Below, in pieces: positions 7,369 to 14,739 of a stretch of 26,660 nucleotides of DNA. The translations under genes and the position numbers were made by a program. Origin of the DNA: Geobacter sp. UBA2189 (GTDB lineage: Bacteria > Desulfobacterota > Desulfuromonadia > Geobacterales > Pseudopelobacteraceae); NCBI GenBank assembly GCA_002328035.1, contig DCVL01000006.1, positions 1 through 26,660 of the forward strand, written 5' to 3'. Numbering within the stretch: the first letter of the stretch is position 1; each line of letters begins with the position of its first letter. A model generated the notes under the pieces. The model ran no database searches. It was not told where the DNA came from and saw nothing but the letters and a program-made list of their open reading frames with translations.

Positions 7369-9156
7369 ATGGCGCTTATAACGCTTAGAAATATAACTCT
7401 TTCCTTTGGTGGACCTCCGCTCTTTGACAGGATTACGCTTAAGGTTGAACAGGGGGAACGGCTCTGTCTTTTGGGTAGAAACGGCACCGGCAAATCCACC
7501 CTCCTTAAACTGATTGCCGGCACACTACAGCCTGAATCTGGCGAGGTAATACGGCAACAAGGCCTGCGTGTGGCACTGGTGTCACAAGAGATCCCGCATG
7601 AAGTCGTCGGCACTGTCTTTGAACTGGTTGCCCAACATCCTCATGCAACTCTTAACAGTGAACAGTGGGAGCATGAGCAACAAGTAGACAGGGTTCTGAA
7701 CCGTCTGCATCTGGATGGCGATGCCCTGTTCAATACGCTTTCCGGTGGAACCAAGCGTCGGGTATTACTGGCTCAGGCTCTTGTCAGCAATCCTGATATC
7801 CTTCTTCTGGATGAGCCGACCAACCATCTCGATATCGATACCATTCTCTGGCTGGAGGAGTTTCTAGCAAAGAACATTCCAACTTGCATATTTGTTACCC
7901 ATGACAGAGCTTTTGCACGACATCTTGCAAACAGGGTTGCAGAGTTGGACAGAGGAAGGATCTATTCTTTCAGTTGCAGATATGACCAGTTCATCGAGCG
8001 GCGTGAGGCATTGCTTGATACAGAGATCACACGCATGGCTCTGTTTGACAAAAAACTGGCTCAGGAAGAGGCGTGGATAAGGCAGGGGATTAAGGCTCGT
8101 CGCACTCGTAACGAAGGTAGGGTAAGAGCATTAAAATCACTGCGTGAGGAATACTGCCAGCGACGTAACCGCCAGGGTGTTGCAAACATCAAGCTACAGG
8201 AGGCTGAACGTTCCGGACATCTGGTGATTCAGGCAGAGAATGTAAGCTTCAGTTACGAAAATCATACAGTAATTGCAGATTTCAGCACAACGATAATGAG
8301 AGGCGACAAGCTGGGGATCATCGGAGCTAACGGTTCCGGTAAGACCACTCTGCTAAGGCTTCTTCTGGGAGAGATGGAACCTCAAGCAGGTAAAATCCGT
8401 CAGGGAACAAATCTCGAGATTCTTTATATGGATCAGATGAGGGATCTTATCGATCCTGAAAAAAATGTGGCAGAAAATGTTGGAGATGGGAATGATACAT
8501 TGATCATTAACGGTAGATCCCGTCACATAATCGGCTACCTCCAGGATTTTCTATTTAGTCCTGAACGGGCAAGATCCCCTGTAAGCATACTTTCGGGTGG
8601 TGAACGGAACCGTCTGCTGCTGGCAAAGTTGTTTACCAAACCGGGCAATCTGCTTGTACTGGATGAACCAACTAACGATCTGGATTCCGAAACCCTTGAA
8701 CTACTTGAAGATCTGCTTGTTGATTATTCCGGAACACTGCTGCTTGTCAGCCATGACAGGGAATTTCTGAATAATGTAGTCAGCTCCACACTCTCTATCG
8801 AATCTGGTGGAACTGTACGTGAAACCGTTGGTGGATATGATGACTGGCTGCGGGAAAATCAGACTGAAACTGCAAGCAGATCACCAGAAAAGCCGCAGCA
8901 GGAAAGGGGTAAGCCCCAGAAAGAACGCCCACGTAAACTCTCCTACAAGGAAGAACGTGAACTGGAACTGTTACCTGACAGAATCAGCTCACTAGAGGCC
9001 GAACAGGAAAGGATTCATCTCACTCTGGCTGATCCTGAGTTCTACAAAAACTCCGGTACTGAAGTAGCACCTCTTAATGCTCGCCTTGAAGAGCTGGATG
9101 CAGAACTAATAGCCGTATACAGCCGCTGGGAGGAACTAGAGTCCCTTGTCCGATAG
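7369..9156 (+). CDS. uup: ABC-F family ATPase, Uup-type
   Basis: Soluble twin-ATPase protein without membrane segments; Uup-like ABC-F proteins act on ribosomes and affect transposon excision and branched DNA. The 595-residue protein contains two nucleotide-binding domains. The first has Walker A GRNGTGKS (36-43), signature LSGGT (124-128) and Walker B LLLDEP (145-150). The second has Walker A GANGSGKT (319-326), signature LSGGE (408-412) and Walker B LVLDEP (429-434). The inter-domain linker (about 220-285, basic and helical) is the ABC-F ribosome-facing segment. The C-terminal region (about 520-595, SYKEERELELLPDRISSLEAEQ) is the coiled coil that distinguishes Uup from EttA. The start ATG follows AGGGGA. 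The gene is followed after 63 bp by the chromate transporter pair. Confidence 0.93.
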   Translation: MALITLRNITLSFGGPPLFDRITLKVEQGERLCLLGRNGTGKSTLLKLIAGTLQPESGEVIRQQGLRVALVSQEIPHEVVGTVFELVAQHPHATLNSEQWEHEQQVDRVLNRLHLDGDALFNTLSGGTKRRVLLAQALVSNPDILLLDEPTNHLDIDTILWLEEFLAKNIPTCIFVTHDRAFARHLANRVAELDRGRIYSFSCRYDQFIERREALLDTEITRMALFDKKLAQEEAWIRQGIKARRTRNEGRVRALKSLREEYCQRRNRQGVANIKLQEAERSGHLVIQAENVSFSYENHTVIADFSTTIMRGDKLGIIGANGSGKTTLLRLLLGEMEPQAGKIRQGTNLEILYMDQMRDLIDPEKNVAENVGDGNDTLIINGRSRHIIGYLQDFLFSPERARSPVSILSGGERNRLLLAKLFTKPGNLLVLDEPTNDLDSETLELLEDLLVDYSGTLLLVSHDREFLNNVVSSTLSIESGGTVRETVGGYDDWLRENQTETASRSPEKPQQERGKPQKERPRKLSYKEERELELLPDRISSLEAEQERIHLTLADPEFYKNSGTEVAPLNARLEELDAELIAVYSRWEELESLVR

Positions 9157-9219
9157 CTTTATTGCAAGACAGTAACCAGACTAACATCATAAAGGTTAAA
9201 TAATCAGGAAACCTTAAAA

Positions 9220-9789
9220 ATGCAAAAAGAACCTGTCCAAAAACATCCCAAGGTAAAATTATGGGATATCTTTAAACTGTTTTTAAAAATCGGGACAACC
9301 GGCTTTGGCGGTGGGATGGCCATTGTTGCCCTGACTGAACGGGTGGTAGTCAAAGAGAAGCAATGGGTTACGGCAGAAGAATTTCTCCACGGCCTGGCCT
9401 TTGGCCAGATATTAGGCCCATTTTCCCTCAATACCTGTACATTTGTCGGCTATCGTCTACGCGGAGTTGCGGGAGGTGTTCTTGCAGCTACGGCATTTCT
9501 CCTTCCTTCATTTCTTATTGTCTCCCTTCTTGCCTGGCTATATATGCACTTTCAGCATCTGGAACTCCTCAAAAAGGCTCTGGCAGGCACCAATCCTGTT
9601 GTAATCGGATTAATCTGCGCTGTGGCACTGGATATGGGAAAGAAACAGATAAAAGGTGGGGCTGCCTGGCTCCTTGCCATCCTTACTTTTTCCGCTGCCG
9701 CCCTCCTTAAACTAAATCTTGCTTTTGTTCTGGGAGCATCTGTACTCTGGGCCTTTAGTGCCGCCCTCATAAAAAGGAGGCATGGCTAA
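9220..9789 (+). CDS. chrA: Chromate transporter, first half (short-chain CHR family)
   Basis: Membrane protein of the CHR family, associated with chromate export or anion transport. The 189 residues equal one CHR domain, and the second domain is encoded by the next gene, so the two probably form a heterodimer as in other split CHR pairs. The typical motif FLKIGTTGFGGGMAIV (about residues 21-36) is present, as is the conserved FGQILGPFSLNTCTFVGYRLRG (65-86). About five hydrophobic segments follow. The ATG at 9220 has an AGGAAA ribosome site that lies between AAGGTT (9192-9197) and AACCTT (9210-9215), which could pair. The downstream gene begins at the very next base after the stop. Real substrate is uncertain, since many CHR proteins have not been tested. 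Confidence 0.88.
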   Translation: MQKEPVQKHPKVKLWDIFKLFLKIGTTGFGGGMAIVALTERVVVKEKQWVTAEEFLHGLAFGQILGPFSLNTCTFVGYRLRGVAGGVLAATAFLLPSFLIVSLLAWLYMHFQHLELLKKALAGTNPVVIGLICAVALDMGKKQIKGGAAWLLAILTFSAAALLKLNLAFVLGASVLWAFSAALIKRRHG

Positions 9790-10293
9790 ATGCTGACTCT
9801 CGCCTGGACATATCTAAAGATAGGAATGATCTTTTTTGGCGGTGGTTATGTGCTTATTCCGCTATTACAGCATCTTCTGGTAGAACAATACAAGTGGTTG
9901 ACACTTCGTGAGTTTTTGGACGGAGTTGCAATATCCCAACTGACCCCTGGCCCTCTGGCTATGCTTGCTACCTTTACCGGAGTACGAATAGGAGGTTTTG
10001 CAGGTGGCCTTATTGCAACTATTTGCATCTTTCTGCCATGCATTCTGCTAATGCTGATTGTAGGGCGCTATTACGGCAGGCTTAAAGAGATAGACCTGAT
10101 AAGCCTAACAATGGATTATATCCTGCCAGCGGTCGTAGGACTTGTCGCATCTGCCGCCTGGTCGTTGGGGACGACCCTCGGCAGCATCAGGGAGTGGATT
10201 ACCCTGATTGCAGCTTTTTGTATCTTCCGTTGGACCAAAATTAATCCTATGATTATGATTCTTGGTTCCGCCATGCTAGGTATGTTGGTATGA
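9790..10293 (+). CDS. chrA: Chromate transporter, second half (short-chain CHR family)
   Basis: Partner CHR-domain membrane protein of 167 residues. It begins LTLAWTYLKIGMIFFGGGYVLIPLL, with the family FGGGY glycine motif (residues 16-20), and continues with QLTPGPLAMLATFTGVRIGG (about 50-69), the second CHR signature. Four or five hydrophobic segments follow. The start ATG at 9790 abuts the TAA of the upstream gene. A consensus AGGAGG (9775-9780) lies within the end of that gene, so the two are translationally coupled. The stop is followed by 111 AT-rich bases before the Nfu gene. Confidence 0.88.
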   Translation: MLTLAWTYLKIGMIFFGGGYVLIPLLQHLLVEQYKWLTLREFLDGVAISQLTPGPLAMLATFTGVRIGGFAGGLIATICIFLPCILLMLIVGRYYGRLKEIDLISLTMDYILPAVVGLVASAAWSLGTTLGSIREWITLIAAFCIFRWTKINPMIMILGSAMLGMLV

Positions 10294-10358
10294 AACAAAA
10301 CTATTTCATAAAATTGCGTGCATTTTTTTAAATAAATCGATATAAAAGACAAAAGATG

Positions 10359-10372
10359 TCCTTTTAAAAGGA
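10359..10372. repeat. 14-bp perfect palindrome upstream of the Nfu gene
   Basis: TCCTTTTAAAAGGA is self-complementary and lies about 33 bp before the Nfu start codon. It could be an operator half-turn or a weak hairpin in the leader. The surrounding 110 bp is AT-rich, and a TATAAA at 10341-10346 might serve as a -10, but no good -35 is seen. Confidence 0.35.
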
Positions 10373-10404
10373 TAAAACCCAAATCTTCCAAGGAGATTCA
10401 ACAG

Positions 10405-10629
10405 ATGCTCGAGAAAGTACAGGCGGTTCTTGATGAGGTTCGTCCCATGCTACAGCGTGACGGTGGAGATGTTGAGCTGATAGAGGTAACCCCGGACGGA
10501 ATCGTTAAGGTTAAGCTCCAGGGCGCCTGCGGTTCCTGCCCAATGTCTACCTTCACCCTCAAGATGGGAATTGAAGCAGCCTTAAAAGAGCAGATTCCAG
10601 AGGTTGTCGAGGTTCAGCAGGTACGTTAG
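10405..10629 (+). CDS. Nfu/NifU C-terminal-type iron-sulfur scaffold protein
   Basis: Small protein that assembles or carries a [4Fe-4S] cluster and hands it to client enzymes; cytoplasmic. The 74 residues are just the NifU-like C-terminal (Nfu) domain. The pattern is VLDEVRPMLQRDGGDVELIEV, then the cluster-binding C-x-x-C in GACGSCPMST, then a helix with LKMGIEAALKEQIPEV. No N-terminal IscU-like or A-type domain is attached. Short stand-alone Nfu proteins are common in Geobacter-like bacteria and anaerobes. The start ATG follows AAGGAGA at good spacing. The gene ends in a strong intrinsic terminator 24 bp downstream, so it is the last gene of its unit. Confidence 0.93.
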   Translation: MLEKVQAVLDEVRPMLQRDGGDVELIEVTPDGIVKVKLQGACGSCPMSTFTLKMGIEAALKEQIPEVVEVQQVR

Positions 10630-10652
10630 AACAAGCTTGCAATCAGCTGACA

Positions 10653-10688
10653 AAAGAGGGACTTGCCGTTTGGCAGGTTCCTCTTTTT
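10653..10688 (+). terminator. Rho-independent terminator after the Nfu gene
   Basis: AAAGAGG...CCTCTTT outer stem (10653-10659 with 10680-10686) and CTTGCC/GGCAGG inner stem (one G-T pair) around a GTTT loop are followed by a T5 run. Plus-strand orientation agrees with the gene it follows. Confidence 0.9.
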
Positions 10689-10981
10689 AATGGTTCTATC
10701 AATTTCTAACTTGCTACAAGCCATTTTTCTTGCAGTTTGGCTTAAAACAGGTATAGCTCTTCCTTTATTAGAGGAACCCTGGCAACTAAAATTGGTTGGT
10801 ATTATAATTACCAACTGGAGTAGCATCGGGTATATACAAGCTTTTCTAGTTATTTCTGCAACCGTCCCTCATGTCTAAAAATGTTTGATTCTTCGCTTTA
10901 TTGGCGTGCATGAAAAATTAGGTCTCCTTCATATAGTTCAATCCACAAATCAGTCTCTTCAATTGAACGGAGAATATAACA
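10689..10981 (+). promoter_or_regulatory. Promoter with palindrome and long leader of the amidohydrolase gene
   Basis: CTGGCA (10779-10784), 18 bp, TATAAT (10803-10808) is a fair sigma70 promoter. Its -10 is the centre of an inverted repeat GTTGGTA (10795-10801) / TACCAAC (10809-10815). Transcription from near 10815 gives a leader of about 167 nt before the ATG at 10982. The leader has a 7-bp stem GTTCAAT/ATTGAAC (10936-10942, 10962-10968) that ends right at the ribosome site CGGAGA. I do not recognise a known riboswitch in it, and no coding ORF is supported in the gap. Confidence 0.5.
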
Positions 10982-12238
10982 ATGTCGGAAACAATCATCT
11001 ATACAGCTTCTTGGCTCTACAATCCTGGCCACCCTCCCATCCCGGGTGGATCCATAGCTGTCAAGAATGGTATTATTTTACAGGCAGGCCAGAGAAACGA
11101 ACTGGTTGCCAACTTTGGACAACCAGCAATAGGTTACCCTGGATGCGTAATAATGCCAGGTTTTGTCAACGCACATACTCATCTGGAACTAACCCATTTC
11201 CCTTCCTGGAGATTGCGAGGGGGACTGGACTATCATCCCCACCGCTTTGTTGACTGGATCATACAGATGATAAAGATAAAGAGAGGGCTTACCCATGAAG
11301 AGACAATCTCATCCCTTAAGGCCGGTATAGCGGCATCTCTTCGAGCTGGCACAACAGCCGTAGGAGATATAGTTACTTCCCCATCACTTTTATCCGCATA
11401 TAAAAACACAGCCATTGGAGGGCGCTTTTATCTTGAGTTGATAGGACAGAGCAACTCTCTGTTTGAGCAGCTCCTCTTAAAAACAGTTGATGCAGCCCAA
11501 ACCATTATTGAAAATCTCTCTCCCGGACTCTCTCCTCATTCACCCTATACTATTAACAGTGCTTTGCTGCCTGCTGTAGCCAATGCTGCCAAAATTTATA
11601 ACCTCCCGTTATCCCTCCACCTCGCAGAATCACTCGATGAGTCCGAACTGCTCTTTAGCTCAACAGGGCCGCTGGCTGAAGAGCTCTATCCACTGGTTGG
11701 CTGGCATAGCCATCTACCATCGCCGCGTCACACAACACCTGCGGCATTTTTTGATAAAGGAGGGTTGCTAGGCAAGGAAACACTGGCAATACACTGCGTT
11801 CAGGTAACACCTAACGATGCCAGAATATTGAAAGAGAGGGGAGTTACCATCTGCCTCTGCCCAAGGAGCAATGAAAGACTTGCTGTTGGAACAGCTCCTG
11901 TTCATCTTTTTAAAAAACTTGGGATTCCTCTATGCCTCGGAACTGATTCACTGGCCAGCAACGACTCTCTCTCTCTTTGGGATGAAATCCGTTTTGCGCT
12001 TGATATATACAAAGGCTCTCTTTCCCCTGAAGAGCTGCTTTTGATGGCTACCATCGGTGGAGCCTCCGGTATAGGGCTTGATGAAACAACCGGCTCACTG
12101 GATACTGGCAAAAGAGCTGATTTTCAAGTGGTTGAACTTAAAGGAAGCTGTACTGCAGAAAACCTGCTGCTTCATGGGCGGATAAAAGAAGTTGTGGCAG
12201 GAGGAAAAACCTGTCCGAATCCCCTTGACAATGACTGA
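10982..12238 (+). CDS. Metal-dependent amidohydrolase, nucleoside-deaminase-like
   Basis: TIM-barrel amidohydrolase of the subgroup that includes aminodeoxyfutalosine deaminase, MTA/SAH deaminase and related aminohydrolases; cytoplasmic, 418 aa. Metal and catalytic residues are in place: H65 and H67 in NAHTHLEL, H213 in HLAES, H271 in AIHCVQ, D322 in GTDSLASND. The CPRSN motif at 293-297 is what I recall from aminodeoxyfutalosine deaminases, which act in the futalosine route to menaquinone. That function would fit a menaquinone-dependent anaerobe but is inference. MtaD-like deamination is the alternative. The start ATG has CGGAGA upstream. The gene is transcribed alone from a palindromic promoter. 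Its last codons contain the -35 of the next operon's promoter. Confidence 0.82.
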   Translation: MSETIIYTASWLYNPGHPPIPGGSIAVKNGIILQAGQRNELVANFGQPAIGYPGCVIMPGFVNAHTHLELTHFPSWRLRGGLDYHPHRFVDWIIQMIKIKRGLTHEETISSLKAGIAASLRAGTTAVGDIVTSPSLLSAYKNTAIGGRFYLELIGQSNSLFEQLLLKTVDAAQTIIENLSPGLSPHSPYTINSALLPAVANAAKIYNLPLSLHLAESLDESELLFSSTGPLAEELYPLVGWHSHLPSPRHTTPAAFFDKGGLLGKETLAIHCVQVTPNDARILKERGVTICLCPRSNERLAVGTAPVHLFKKLGIPLCLGTDSLASNDSLSLWDEIRFALDIYKGSLSPEELLLMATIGGASGIGLDETTGSLDTGKRADFQVVELKGSCTAENLLLHGRIKEVVAGGKTCPNPLDND

Positions 12239-12253
12239 ACGGCTGATTATGAT
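12225..12253 (+). promoter_or_regulatory. Sigma70 promoter of the riboswitch-led operon
   Basis: TTGACA (12225-12230, perfect), 17-bp spacer, TATGAT (12248-12253, 5 of 6). The -35 lies inside the final codons of the amidohydrolase gene and the spacer covers its stop. The predicted start, about 12260, is just 3-4 nt before the first aptamer bases, so this promoter feeds the riboswitch directly. Confidence 0.85.
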
Positions 12254-12262
12254 TTCAACATG

Positions 12263-12364
12263 TAAAGGGGAGTAGCTACCGACCGGAGACATGGTCGGCT
12301 CATGATTCGTCAAGACAGCCACAAGGCTCGGACATGAGACGAGAAATCGCCAGCAAGACCTTTA
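12263..12364 (+). promoter_or_regulatory. yybP-ykoY manganese riboswitch aptamer
   Basis: The conserved family elements are visible in order. P1 5' side TAAAGG with the GGGGAGTAGC segment (12263-12276). P2 hairpin CCGACC/GGTCGG (12279-12284, 12293-12298). P3 CTCATG/CATGAG (12299-12304, 12333-12338), which encloses the TCGTCAAGAC element. Then GCCAGCAAGACC and CCTTTA closing P1 (12359-12364). Members of this family bind Mn2+ and control Mn2+ exporters. Two downstream genes here, GDT1/UPF0016 and TerC, are exactly the families it usually precedes, which supports the call independently. Confidence 0.95.
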
Positions 12365-12409
12365 TCCATGTGCTGAATATTTATTTCGCCGTGGGTAAAG
12401 GTCTTTTTT
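12356..12409 (+). terminator. Riboswitch-controlled intrinsic terminator
   Basis: AGACCTTTATCCATG (12356-12370) pairs along all 15 bases, with two G-T pairs, to CGTGGGTAAAGGTCT (12390-12404), and a T6 run follows. The 5' arm shares CCTTTA with the 3' side of aptamer P1. Mn2+-stabilised P1 and the terminator are therefore mutually exclusive, which predicts an ON switch: high Mn2+ gives read-through. Confidence 0.92.
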
Positions 12410-12458
12410 ATTTACCTCCCCACCATTTATCAACCATCACAAATGGAGGAAGAAAAAA

Positions 12459-13316
12459 ATGATGAACCAATTCAAGACAACCATTCTGCTTTCGCTTCTG
12501 ACCGTGCTTCTTGTGGTCATGGGTGGAGCCGTAGGCGGACAGGGAGGTATGCTGATAGCCTTTGTAATGGCCGCTGTTATGAACTTCGGCTCTTACTGGT
12601 TTTCTGACAAGATTGTGCTGAAGATGTACGGTGCGCAGGAGAACACACGCAACGAAAACCCTGCCTTCTACGACATGATTGAACGTCTGGCCGCAAGGGC
12701 AGAGCTGCCGATGCCAAAGGTCTACATCATACCCGATCAATCGCCAAACGCATTTGCAACCGGCCGGAATCCCCGTCATGCAGCTGTAGCGGCCACAGAA
12801 GGTATTCTGCGTATTCTTTCGCCAGAAGAGCTTGAAGGTGTAATGTCACATGAACTTGGACATGTAAAAAACAGAGATATCCTCATATCAACCATAGCTG
12901 CTACCTTTGCCGGAGCCATCTCCATGATTGGCAGCATGCTACAGTGGGGAGCAATGCTTGGAGCCGGACGTGATGATGAAGATGGAGGTGGAATTGCGGG
13001 TATGGTTGGTTCGCTTGCAATGGCTATACTTGCTCCGATAATGGCGATGCTTATCCAGATGGCAGTTTCCCGTTCACGCGAGTATCTGGCCGATGCAACA
13101 GGGGCAAAGATCTCCGGCAAGCCGAGGGCGCTGGCAAGTGCCCTCTCAAAACTCCAGAATGCTTCTCATCAGATCCCAATGCATGATGCCAAACCTGCTA
13201 CGGCACATATGTTCATAGTCAACCCACTGACAGGTGGCGGAATGATGAGTCTCTTTTCCACGCATCCCCCGATGGAAGAGCGGATTGCCAGATTGCAGGA
13301 AATGGCCAGGCAATAA
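12459..13316 (+). CDS. htpX: Membrane zinc metalloprotease HtpX
   Basis: M48-family protease of the inner membrane that degrades damaged membrane proteins; active site in the cytoplasm. The 285-residue protein has two N-terminal membrane segments (about 7-25 and 30-48). The zinc motif HELGH is at 131-135. Two more hydrophobic segments (about 143-160 and 180-198) are followed by SREYLADATGA, which supplies the third zinc ligand Glu. The C-terminal THPPMEERIARLQEM is typical. The start ATG at 12459 has GGAGGAAG 7 nt upstream; a second ATG follows at once. It is the first gene behind the Mn2+ riboswitch and overlaps the next gene by one base. Being placed under manganese control is unusual to my knowledge. 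Confidence 0.95.
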   Translation: MMNQFKTTILLSLLTVLLVVMGGAVGGQGGMLIAFVMAAVMNFGSYWFSDKIVLKMYGAQENTRNENPAFYDMIERLAARAELPMPKVYIIPDQSPNAFATGRNPRHAAVAATEGILRILSPEELEGVMSHELGHVKNRDILISTIAATFAGAISMIGSMLQWGAMLGAGRDDEDGGGIAGMVGSLAMAILAPIMAMLIQMAVSRSREYLADATGAKISGKPRALASALSKLQNASHQIPMHDAKPATAHMFIVNPLTGGGMMSLFSTHPPMEERIARLQEMARQ

Positions 13317-13552
13317 TGCTCGTCTGGACGCTAAGACAGGCCAGGCGGGTTGTAGTAGCTGTAGTTGGTGTCACGGTGGTACTTATAGGCATCATAATGA
13401 TCTTCACTCCAGGCCCGGCTCTGATCGTAATACCCCTTGGCCTCGGAATACTGGCAACTGAGTTTGTATGGGCAAGAGCCTTGCTGCACCATGTAAAGGA
13501 TAGAATTAAAAAAATGACTTCAAAAAACGTAAAAGAAAAAATGGAGGAGTAG
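13316..13552 (+). CDS. Small membrane protein of the PGPGW type
   Basis: 78-residue protein with a hydrophobic N-terminal two-thirds: one segment about 10-30 and a second about 34-50, separated by TPGPA. This resembles the putative transmembrane PGPGW family, though here the last residues read PGPAL. A conserved run, VIPLGLGILATEFVWA, follows. The C-terminus is short, basic and helical (KDRIKKMTSKNVKEKMEE). The start ATG shares a base with the htpX stop TAA (TAATG), so translation is coupled. The product's function is unknown. Its position between a membrane protease and LemA suggests a role at the same membrane site. Confidence 0.8.
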   Translation: MLVWTLRQARRVVVAVVGVTVVLIGIIMIFTPGPALIVIPLGLGILATEFVWARALLHHVKDRIKKMTSKNVKEKMEE

Positions 13553-13554
13553 AA

Positions 13555-14139
13555 ATGAAACGATTAGCGCTTTTGATTCTTGGGATCCTTTTTACCGCAA
13601 TGCTGTCCGGCTGCGGATACAACAGCATACAGGCCAACGAAGAAGCCGTGATTGCCGCCTGGGGGGATGTGGAATCGGCCTATCAGCGCCGCAATGATCT
13701 GATCCCTAATCTGGTCGAAACGGTAAAAGGGTACGCAAGGCATGAGGCCGATACCTTAAAGGCCGTAACAGATGCACGTGCCGGAGTTGGCAGCATGAAG
13801 GTCGGCAAAGATGTTATCAATGACCCTGCGGCAATTGCCAAATTTCAGCAGATGCAGGGACAGATGTCCGGCGCCCTCTCAAGGCTTATGGTAGTAGCTG
13901 AAAAATACCCGGATTTGAAGGCAAACCAGAATTTTCTGGATCTTCAGAAACAGCTTGAAGGGACTGAAAACAGGATTAACGTTGCAAGGGAACGTTATAA
14001 CAAGCAGGTTCAGTTTTTCAATACCAGCATCCGTACCTTCCCCAACTCACTTACTAACTCGCTTCTGCTCCATCTGAAACGTAAAGAGCCTTTTAAGGCA
14101 GAAGAAGGTGCCAAGACAGCTCCAAAAGTTAAATTCTAG
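13555..14139 (+). CDS. lemA: LemA family lipoprotein
   Basis: LemA proteins are mostly helical, membrane-anchored and of uncertain role; they often neighbour HtpX. The 194-residue protein has a lipoprotein signal with lipobox LSGC (C20), a recurrent variant in this family, where many members have a plain N-terminal anchor instead. The conserved core EAVIAAWGDVESAYQRRNDLIPNLVETVKGYA spans about 30-61. The second half has the helical LQKQLEGTENRINVARERYN (about 138-157) and the FNTSIRTFPNS motif near 163. The ATG lies 2 bp after the previous stop, with GGAGG upstream. The gene's stop TAG directly abuts the GTG start of the next gene, so the whole cluster is tightly coupled. Confidence 0.93.
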   Translation: MKRLALLILGILFTAMLSGCGYNSIQANEEAVIAAWGDVESAYQRRNDLIPNLVETVKGYARHEADTLKAVTDARAGVGSMKVGKDVINDPAAIAKFQQMQGQMSGALSRLMVVAEKYPDLKANQNFLDLQKQLEGTENRINVARERYNKQVQFFNTSIRTFPNSLTNSLLLHLKRKEPFKAEEGAKTAPKVKF

Positions 14140-14727
14140 GTGGATTTTTCCACCTTTACAAGCACTTTTGGCCTTATCTTTCTGGCAGAGCTGGGTGACA
14201 AGACCCAGCTCACCTCCATGGCTCTGGCGCTACGTTACCCCTGGAAACGGATCTTCATAGGCATTGCCGCTGCCTTTGCATTGTTGAATCTCGCAGCGGT
14301 GTTGGTGGGTAAGATCCTTTTTCTTCTGCTGCCTCTGTTCTGGATCACACTGATTTCATGCCTGCTTTTTCTCTATTTTGGTTACACTACTCTAAGATAT
14401 TCCTGCAAGGTTGATGACGAAGATGCTCTGCCGCCAAACGCCTCAGATGCAATTCGCACCGCCTTCATCATGATCTTTATGGCAGAGCTTGGGGACAAAA
14501 CCCAGCTGGTAACGGCCAGCCAGGCAGCTCAATATTCAAACGACCTGTTAGCAATGTTCACGGTATTTATATCGTCAACCCTTGCTCTCTGGTTCGTTTC
14601 CCTAATCGGAATCTTTGCTGGCAAGCAGTTAGTTAAGTTTATACCTGTCTGCTGGATACATCGTAGCGCCGGCACCATGTTTCTTATATTCGGGCTGGCT
14701 ATGGCCTGGCGTCTTTTCTATATATAA
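14140..14727 (+). CDS. GDT1/UPF0016 family divalent cation (Mn2+) exporter
   Basis: Inner-membrane protein of the UPF0016/TMEM165/GDT1 family; bacterial members such as MneA export Mn2+. The 195 residues contain the two diagnostic E-x-G-D-K-T motifs in inverted-repeat halves: AELGDKTQL at 16-24 (E17, D20) and again at 115-123 (E116, D119). There are six hydrophobic segments, and a central acidic loop (VDDEDALPPN) separates the halves. The start is GTG at 14140, directly after lemA's TAG; the next ATG would remove the first motif, so GTG is required. No separate ribosome site is clear, suggesting coupling to lemA. The Mn2+ riboswitch upstream supports manganese as the substrate. Confidence 0.92.
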   Translation: MDFSTFTSTFGLIFLAELGDKTQLTSMALALRYPWKRIFIGIAAAFALLNLAAVLVGKILFLLLPLFWITLISCLLFLYFGYTTLRYSCKVDDEDALPPNASDAIRTAFIMIFMAELGDKTQLVTASQAAQYSNDLLAMFTVFISSTLALWFVSLIGIFAGKQLVKFIPVCWIHRSAGTMFLIFGLAMAWRLFYI

Positions 14728-14739
14728 CGAGGAATCATA

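Noticed and set aside
10780..10796. Sigma54-type promoter (TGGCA then TTGGT)
   Set aside because: The spacing between the GG and the second element is off by one base and the second element lacks GC; the sigma70 reading fits better.
10663..10878. 71-codon plus-strand ORF with hydrophobic N-terminus
   Set aside because: It begins inside the Nfu terminator hairpin, has no ribosome site, and spans the amidohydrolase promoter.
12408..12779. 123-codon minus-strand ORF over the htpX start
   Set aside because: Antisense to htpX and its ribosome site; no family resemblance.
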